This document shows positions 13,845 to 16,912 of a DNA stretch of 16,912 nucleotides, one piece after another; within the stretch, counting starts at the first letter, position 1, and each line of letters opens with the position of its first letter. Origin of the DNA: Candidatus Saccharibacteria bacterium UBA5170 (GTDB lineage Bacteria; Patescibacteriota; Saccharimonadia; Saccharimonadales; Saccharimonadaceae); the NCBI GenBank assembly GCA_002413425.1, contig DHWY01000003.1, forward strand, positions 88,283 through 105,194, in the 5' to 3' direction. A model generated the notes under the pieces. That model searched no databases and had not been told where the DNA came from. It worked only from the letters and a program-made list of their open reading frames with translations. A program made the translations under genes and the position numbers.

Positions 13845-14945
13845 ATGACCAAACGAGATTATTATGAAGTATTAGGGATTAGTAAGTCTGCCTCTGCAGA
13901 TGAAATAAAGAAGGCCTATCGTAAGGCAGCGGTTAAGTATCATCCCGACAAAGATGGTGGCGATGAGACCAAGTTTAAAGAAGCCGGTGAAGCCTACGAT
14001 GTGTTAAAGGACGGCCAAAAGCGCCAACGCTATGACCAGTTTGGTCACGCTGGCGTCGGTGGCTCTAACGGCGGCGGAGCTGGCGGTGGCAATCCGTTCG
14101 AAGGCTTTGGTGGCCAGGGCGCTCACTTTGACTTTGGTGATGGTGGCTTGGGTGATATCTTTGGTCAGTTTTTTGGTGGCGGCGGCGGACGCCAGCGCGG
14201 TCCCCAGCGTGGCCGAGATGTGGAAGTCAGCTTGCAGCTCAGCTTCGAAGAAGCTGTCTTTGGCGTCGAGGAAAAAATCGAACTTGATATGGATGATGAA
14301 TGTTCTCACTGCCACGGTACGACCGTTGAGCCTGGCTACGAGCTGAAGACATGCCCGACGTGTAAGGGCGCCGGTCAAGTCGGCCGTGTCATGAATACAA
14401 TCTTCGGTCAGATTCAGCAAAACGTCACCTGTGAGACTTGTGGTGGACGCGGTAAAGTGCCCGAAAAAGTCTGTACGGTCTGCCACGGTAAGGGTACTGA
14501 GCGCCGCAAGCGAACTATCAATCTTAAAGTCCCGGCTGGTATTGATGACGGCGCCACGATTCGCTTAAACGGTCATGGTGAAGCGATTGGAAACGGCGAG
14601 AAGGGCGATCTGTACGTTCATATCCGCGTTAAAGCTCACAAACGCTTTACTCGCGAGGGTGACATTATTTTGTCTGAAGCCCACGTCACCATGATTGAAG
14701 CCGCGCTGGGGACTGAAATCGACGTCGAAACAGTCGATGGCAAAATCCGTATGAAGGTTCCAGCCGGTACGCAATCGGGAACCGATTTCAAGCTTTCAAA
14801 CCACGGCGTCCCACACATGCGCAGCGACAAGCGCGGTCCGCACATCGTCAGCCTGGTGGTTGATACTCCGACCAAGCTGACGAAAAAGCAAAAAGAACTA
14901 CTGGAAGAGTTCGATACGGGCAAAAGCGCACCTTTTTTCAAGTAG
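13845..14945 (+). CDS. dnaJ: Chaperone protein DnaJ (Hsp40), type I
   Basis: DnaJ delivers substrates to DnaK and stimulates its ATPase. The 366 residues have the complete type I layout: a J domain (1-70) with HPD at 33-35, a Gly/Phe-rich linker (about 72-115), four zinc-binding repeats starting at Cys153, Cys170, Cys196 and Cys210, and the C-terminal substrate-binding domains (ending SAPFFK). The first zinc repeat reads CSHCHGTT, so the last Gly of the usual C-x-x-C-x-G-x-G is Thr. The gene has its own CIRCE and promoter and is separated from dnaK by about 1.8 kb, unlike the common grpE-dnaK-dnaJ order. A diverged copy of its 5' end lies at 12509-12611. No clear terminator follows. Confidence 0.98.
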   Translation: MTKRDYYEVLGISKSASADEIKKAYRKAAVKYHPDKDGGDETKFKEAGEAYDVLKDGQKRQRYDQFGHAGVGGSNGGGAGGGNPFEGFGGQGAHFDFGDGGLGDIFGQFFGGGGGRQRGPQRGRDVEVSLQLSFEEAVFGVEEKIELDMDDECSHCHGTTVEPGYELKTCPTCKGAGQVGRVMNTIFGQIQQNVTCETCGGRGKVPEKVCTVCHGKGTERRKRTINLKVPAGIDDGATIRLNGHGEAIGNGEKGDLYVHIRVKAHKRFTREGDIILSEAHVTMIEAALGTEIDVETVDGKIRMKVPAGTQSGTDFKLSNHGVPHMRSDKRGPHIVSLVVDTPTKLTKKQKELLEEFDTGKSAPFFK

Positions 14946-14957
14946 CGTAAAAACCTA

Positions 14958-14986
14958 GTGACAGACTAAAGACCGAGGCGTATATT
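14958..14986 (+). promoter_or_regulatory. Promoter of the GNAT gene (GTGACA-17-TATATT), leaderless start
   Basis: GTGACA (14958-14963) matches the -35 consensus at 5 of 6 positions, and TATATT (14981-14986) matches the -10 at 5 of 6, with a 17-base spacer. The ATG is 8 bases after the -10 box, so transcription would start at or next to the start codon. Confidence 0.75.
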
Positions 14987-14993
14987 TGTCTGT

Positions 14994-15536
14994 ATGGAAT
15001 ATAGTATTCGATCTGCACGGAAGAGTGACGCTTTGGCCATGTACGATATCTCCGTCCACGCTCATACGCAGAGTTATTATGGCCAGTTGATTCCGAGCGA
15101 ATCAATGCCAGACTTCCTCGACCATTATCGTGTATCTACACACAAACGTCAGCGCTTTATCTCTAGCATTAATCGAAAAACAGACAATCCCCGCTGGGTG
15201 CTGCTGGTGGCCGAAAGCAAGACAAAAGTTGTCGGATACACTGTTGCCCATGTCGAGAAAAACAACACGCTGACGCTAAAAGGTTTATTCGTTGATCCAA
15301 AATACCATCATCAAGGCATCGGGTCGCGTTTATTCGAGACCAAGCTGAACTCGGCTGGGCGGAACACGAAAATACAGCTCGTCGTCATCACCGGTAACAA
15401 AGTCGCCAAAGCGATGTACGAGAAATATGGCTTTAAAGTGACCGGCAGCGCTACTAAAACCTTCTTTGGCGCCAAGCAAGATATCATGGAACGGAGCGAG
15501 TCTGAATTAGCAAACCGACGAACTTCCTTGGTTTAA
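14994..15536 (+). CDS. GNAT family N-acetyltransferase
   Basis: This 180-residue protein of the GCN5-related fold transfers an acetyl group from acetyl-CoA to an amine. The N-terminal part (YSIRSARKSDALAMYDIS) is the usual first strand and helix. The pyrophosphate-binding motif A is at 96-115 (KGLFVDPKYHHQGIGSRLFE, with QGIG at 107-110), and motif B (NKVAKAMYEKYGFKVTG) is at 135-151. The acceptor substrate cannot be inferred, and RimI-like protein acetylation is only one option. It is not in an obvious operon and has its own promoter. The last residues (about 173-180) run into a stop, while a neighbouring frame opens at 15511 with protein-like sequence. The annotated C-terminus could therefore be the product of a frameshift. 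Confidence 0.85.
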   Translation: MEYSIRSARKSDALAMYDISVHAHTQSYYGQLIPSESMPDFLDHYRVSTHKRQRFISSINRKTDNPRWVLLVAESKTKVVGYTVAHVEKNNTLTLKGLFVDPKYHHQGIGSRLFETKLNSAGRNTKIQLVVITGNKVAKAMYEKYGFKVTGSATKTFFGAKQDIMERSESELANRRTSLV

Positions 15537-15693
15537 AGACCTGGCGTATTATAATGGGTCTATAGACGTATGGCGTCATTTAGAATCTATCAAGGGCGAT
15601 GACTCAAAATTCATGTTCGTGTTGCTTGGTAAAGCCAACCCAGCCAACCACGCCCATGAACGAATTTTGTTAGAAACAAAATCAATCGATTAA
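15511..15693 (+). pseudogene. Protein-like open frame without a start; possible frameshifted C-terminal extension of the GNAT protein
   Basis: In the +1 frame relative to the GNAT gene, 60 codons are open from just after a TAG (15508-15510) to TAA 15691-15693. The product has a balanced composition with aromatic and aliphatic residues (ELPWFKDLAYYNGSIDVW..., SKFMFVLLGKANPANHAHE) and lacks the skewed look of shadow frames. No good start codon or ribosome site is present; the only internal ATG (15614) would give about 26 residues. One inserted base near 15513-15520 in the GNAT gene would explain it. I do not recognise the sequence, and it fills most of the 189-base gap before the next gene. Confidence 0.4.
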
Positions 15694-15725
15694 ATAAATA
15701 TCAACTTTAAACGGACACATTAACT

Positions 15726-16730
15726 ATGTATATTAAAGATGATGCGTTCGCGTCCTATAAACTGCTTCGAAATGAGTTTGAAAACAGAGGCTATAGCGCT
15801 TCTGAAGAAATTATTAACGATAGGCGAATCGTCACTTTTACCAGTCCATCCGGACGTACGTGGAAGACATCGGCGTCGCGATTATCGTATCCCTTTAATT
15901 CGCGAAGAATTAGAGACGTCTCTGTTAATAAAGAACTTGCGTATGAATTCGCTCAAAAACAAAGTTTTTCTACACCGTATACCTACTATGTATCCGAAAC
16001 TAATGAGGTGACGTCGAGCGAAATAGACAACATGCTTGATCGTTACAGAAAATTGATCGTGAAGCCAGCCGATTCTTCGTTATCAAGGGGCTTGACGTTG
16101 AATATTCAATCATCGGATGGGTTGCGCAAGGCAATTTTGCACGCTCGAACTATATCGCCAACAATTCTTATCCAGGAACAGGTTGAAGGGGAAGAAATTC
16201 GCTTCGTGGTTATTAACGGAAAAGTGGCGGCTGCTTTACTGCGCCGCACCCCAAGAGTCGTCGGTGATGGCATCTTGACCGTGGCCGAGCTGATTCGTAA
16301 GGAAAATGTTGAGCGCGAGGCTTTAGATATTGCCTATCTGACCTATCCGCTCCTGAGCGAGACTATCATCGAGCCGTCGCTGATGATGAACGATAACGTG
16401 CTGGCTCTGGGGGCAGCGTTGGAGCTCAATCGGGCGACCATGATAAAAAATGGCGCTTCGATCTACGATGTGATCGATCAAGTGCATCCGTCGTACATTG
16501 CAAGTATCGAAAAGTTCGTCGCGCAATTGGACGCAAAATTTATTGTTGTTGACATATTTTTCAAAGATTTTACCAGCCAACAGCAAACCGATGACTATTG
16601 GTTCATCGAGTTCAATACCTCGCCCGTGCTGAAGCTCTTTTATGGCTGCCGGGACGGCAAGATGTTCGATATCGTTCCGTCCCTTGTCGGCATTATCGAC
16701 CAGTGGCTTCATAAGTCGCCACAAGATTGA
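15726..16730 (+). CDS. ATP-grasp ligase-like protein (cyanophycin synthetase / RimK / glutathione-synthetase type)
   Basis: This 334-residue protein has ATP-grasp features. They include the nucleotide-binding lysine and flexible loop LIVKPADSSLSRGLTLNI (110-127), the adenine-side strand and acidic patch ILIQEQVEGEEIRFVVINGKVAAALLRRTPRVVGDGILTVAELI (147-190, very like the cyanophycin synthetase and GshF pattern), and metal-binding residues in FIVVDIFFKD (Asp276) and FIEFNTSP (Glu295, Asn297). Such enzymes join a carboxylate to an amine through an acylphosphate. A stand-alone size without a Mur-ligase half excludes full cyanophycin synthetase. The start at ATG 15726 has only a weak GGA upstream. 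The next gene, a RimB-like protease, lies 37 bases downstream, which points to a peptide or glutamate-tail modification pair, but the substrate is unknown. Confidence 0.75.
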   Translation: MYIKDDAFASYKLLRNEFENRGYSASEEIINDRRIVTFTSPSGRTWKTSASRLSYPFNSRRIRDVSVNKELAYEFAQKQSFSTPYTYYVSETNEVTSSEIDNMLDRYRKLIVKPADSSLSRGLTLNIQSSDGLRKAILHARTISPTILIQEQVEGEEIRFVVINGKVAAALLRRTPRVVGDGILTVAELIRKENVEREALDIAYLTYPLLSETIIEPSLMMNDNVLALGAALELNRATMIKNGASIYDVIDQVHPSYIASIEKFVAQLDAKFIVVDIFFKDFTSQQQTDDYWFIEFNTSPVLKLFYGCRDGKMFDIVPSLVGIIDQWLHKSPQD

Positions 16731-16746
16731 CTTAAACTTCTAAATA

Positions 16747-16755
16747 TGCTAAAAT
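16747..16755 (+). promoter_or_regulatory. Extended -10 box (TG-C-TAAAAT) before the zinc-protease-like gene
   Basis: TAAAAT at 16750-16755 is preceded by TG plus one base. Transcription would begin near 16762, about 6 bases before the ATG at 16768, which again gives a very short leader. The gene may also be read through from the ATP-grasp gene 37 bases upstream. Confidence 0.45.
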
Positions 16756-16767
16756 ATGGTGAGTATT

Positions 16768-16912
16768 ATGAAGATTATATCTGACAATAACACTTTAACT
16801 ATCGGCGCCTTTGAGCCGGTCTCTTTGCCAGCTCTTAACATGGAGAATATTATTGCCAAAGTCGATACGGGGGCTTATTCGGGCGCCGTTCACTGTACGG
16901 AAATCAAGGTTA
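16768..16912 (+). CDS. RimB-like putative ATP-dependent zinc protease (retropepsin-fold), 3' truncated by the window
   Basis: The first 48 codons are visible, beginning MKIISDNNTLTIGAFEPVSL. The pattern IGAFEPVSLPALNMENIIAKVDTGAYSGAVHC matches the N-terminus of the family annotated as ATP-dependent zinc protease (COG4067/PF05618). In that family a strand and Leu-Pro turn lead to an Asp-Thr-Gly-Ala active-site motif of the pepsin/retropepsin type, here at residues 33-36. These genes often neighbour RimK-type ATP-grasp ligases, as here. ATG 16768 is chosen from its spacing to the -10 box and the GGTGAG upstream, while the in-frame ATG 16756 is too close to the -10. The rest of the gene and any further partner lie outside the window. 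Confidence 0.7.
   Translation, partial: MKIISDNNTLTIGAFEPVSLPALNMENIIAKVDTGAYSGAVHCTEIKV

Larger units (their letters stand above)
13796..13899 (+). repeat. Direct repeat, right copy: intact dnaJ operator-promoter-5' coding region
   Basis: This is the functional partner of the relic at 12509-12611. It contains the perfect CIRCE, the promoter and the first 18 codons of dnaJ. Confidence 0.9.

Noticed and set aside
12467..15524. Shared 11-mer AACCGACGAAC at the ends of the GlsB/YeaQ-like and GNAT genes
   Set aside because: No similarity extends beyond the 11 bases; a coincidence of two Arg-Arg-Thr codon runs.
15550..15602. TATAAT (15550-15555) followed by a 10-codon ORF at 15570 as a small gene
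   Set aside because: No -35 box, a very short product, and the TATAAT falls in the protein-like frame 15511-15693; probably chance.
16722..16730. UGA read as an amino acid, as in some CPR lineages
   Set aside because: The ATP-grasp gene ends naturally at TGA after a complete domain, and I see no in-frame TGA within any conserved gene here.
1..16912. CRISPR array, tRNA genes, insertion sequences
   Set aside because: No regularly spaced repeats, tRNA-like cloverleaf or transposase motifs were seen in either strand; the only long repeat pair is the dnaJ 5' duplication.

Overview
The window reads like a bacterial chromosome segment from a small-genome lineage. The best guess is Candidatus Saccharibacteria (TM7) or a close Patescibacteria/CPR relative. 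That rests on short forms of core proteins (a TilS without its C-terminal domain, a 237-residue HrcA), a pseudopilin-like tail, many promoters whose -10 box sits only 6-8 bases before a start codon, and UGA used as an ordinary stop (the 15726-16730 gene ends in TGA), which argues against the UGA-recoding CPR groups. No marker RNA gene is present, so this placement is an inference.

Left part (1-6790), plus strand: the 3' end of a probable type IV pilin-like gene, a 57-residue two-helix membrane protein overlapping tilS (tRNA-Ile lysidine synthetase), then a tight run ftsH-murJ-lepA (membrane protease, lipid II flippase, elongation factor 4). A promoter and a 14-codon ORF precede a cytidylate-kinase-like gene (6908-7477).

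Middle part (7504-14945): a heat-shock regulon controlled by HrcA. It consists of CIRCE-hrcA-grpE, a divergent acetate kinase with its own promoter, CIRCE-CIRCE-dnaK, a GlsB/YeaQ-type membrane protein, a minus-strand six-hairpin-glycosidase-like gene, and CIRCE-dnaJ. I find five CIRCE or CIRCE-like operators: a near-perfect one at hrcA, two in tandem at dnaK, one perfect at dnaJ, and a diverged one in a relic. At hrcA, dnaK and dnaJ the -35 box lies inside the 9-bp CIRCE spacer. At hrcA and dnaJ the predicted transcription start falls on or next to the ATG, so those mRNAs should be leaderless or nearly so. dnaK instead has a leader of about 90 bases with a strong Shine-Dalgarno sequence. A second copy of the dnaJ operator, promoter and first 17 codons survives at 12509-12611, on the far side of the glycosidase gene. 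That gene is therefore bracketed by direct repeats of the dnaJ 5' region. Both arms of the relic CIRCE changed symmetrically, so the hairpin is intact, and it now lies between two convergent genes.

Right part (14958-16912): a GNAT acetyltransferase with a good promoter and leaderless start, a 60-codon open frame overlapping its end that may be a frameshifted extension, an ATP-grasp ligase, and the first 48 codons of a RimB-like, retropepsin-fold ATP-dependent zinc protease. The last two form an adjacent ligase/protease pair whose substrate cannot be told from this window.

I see no tRNA or rRNA gene, CRISPR array, insertion sequence or phage gene.
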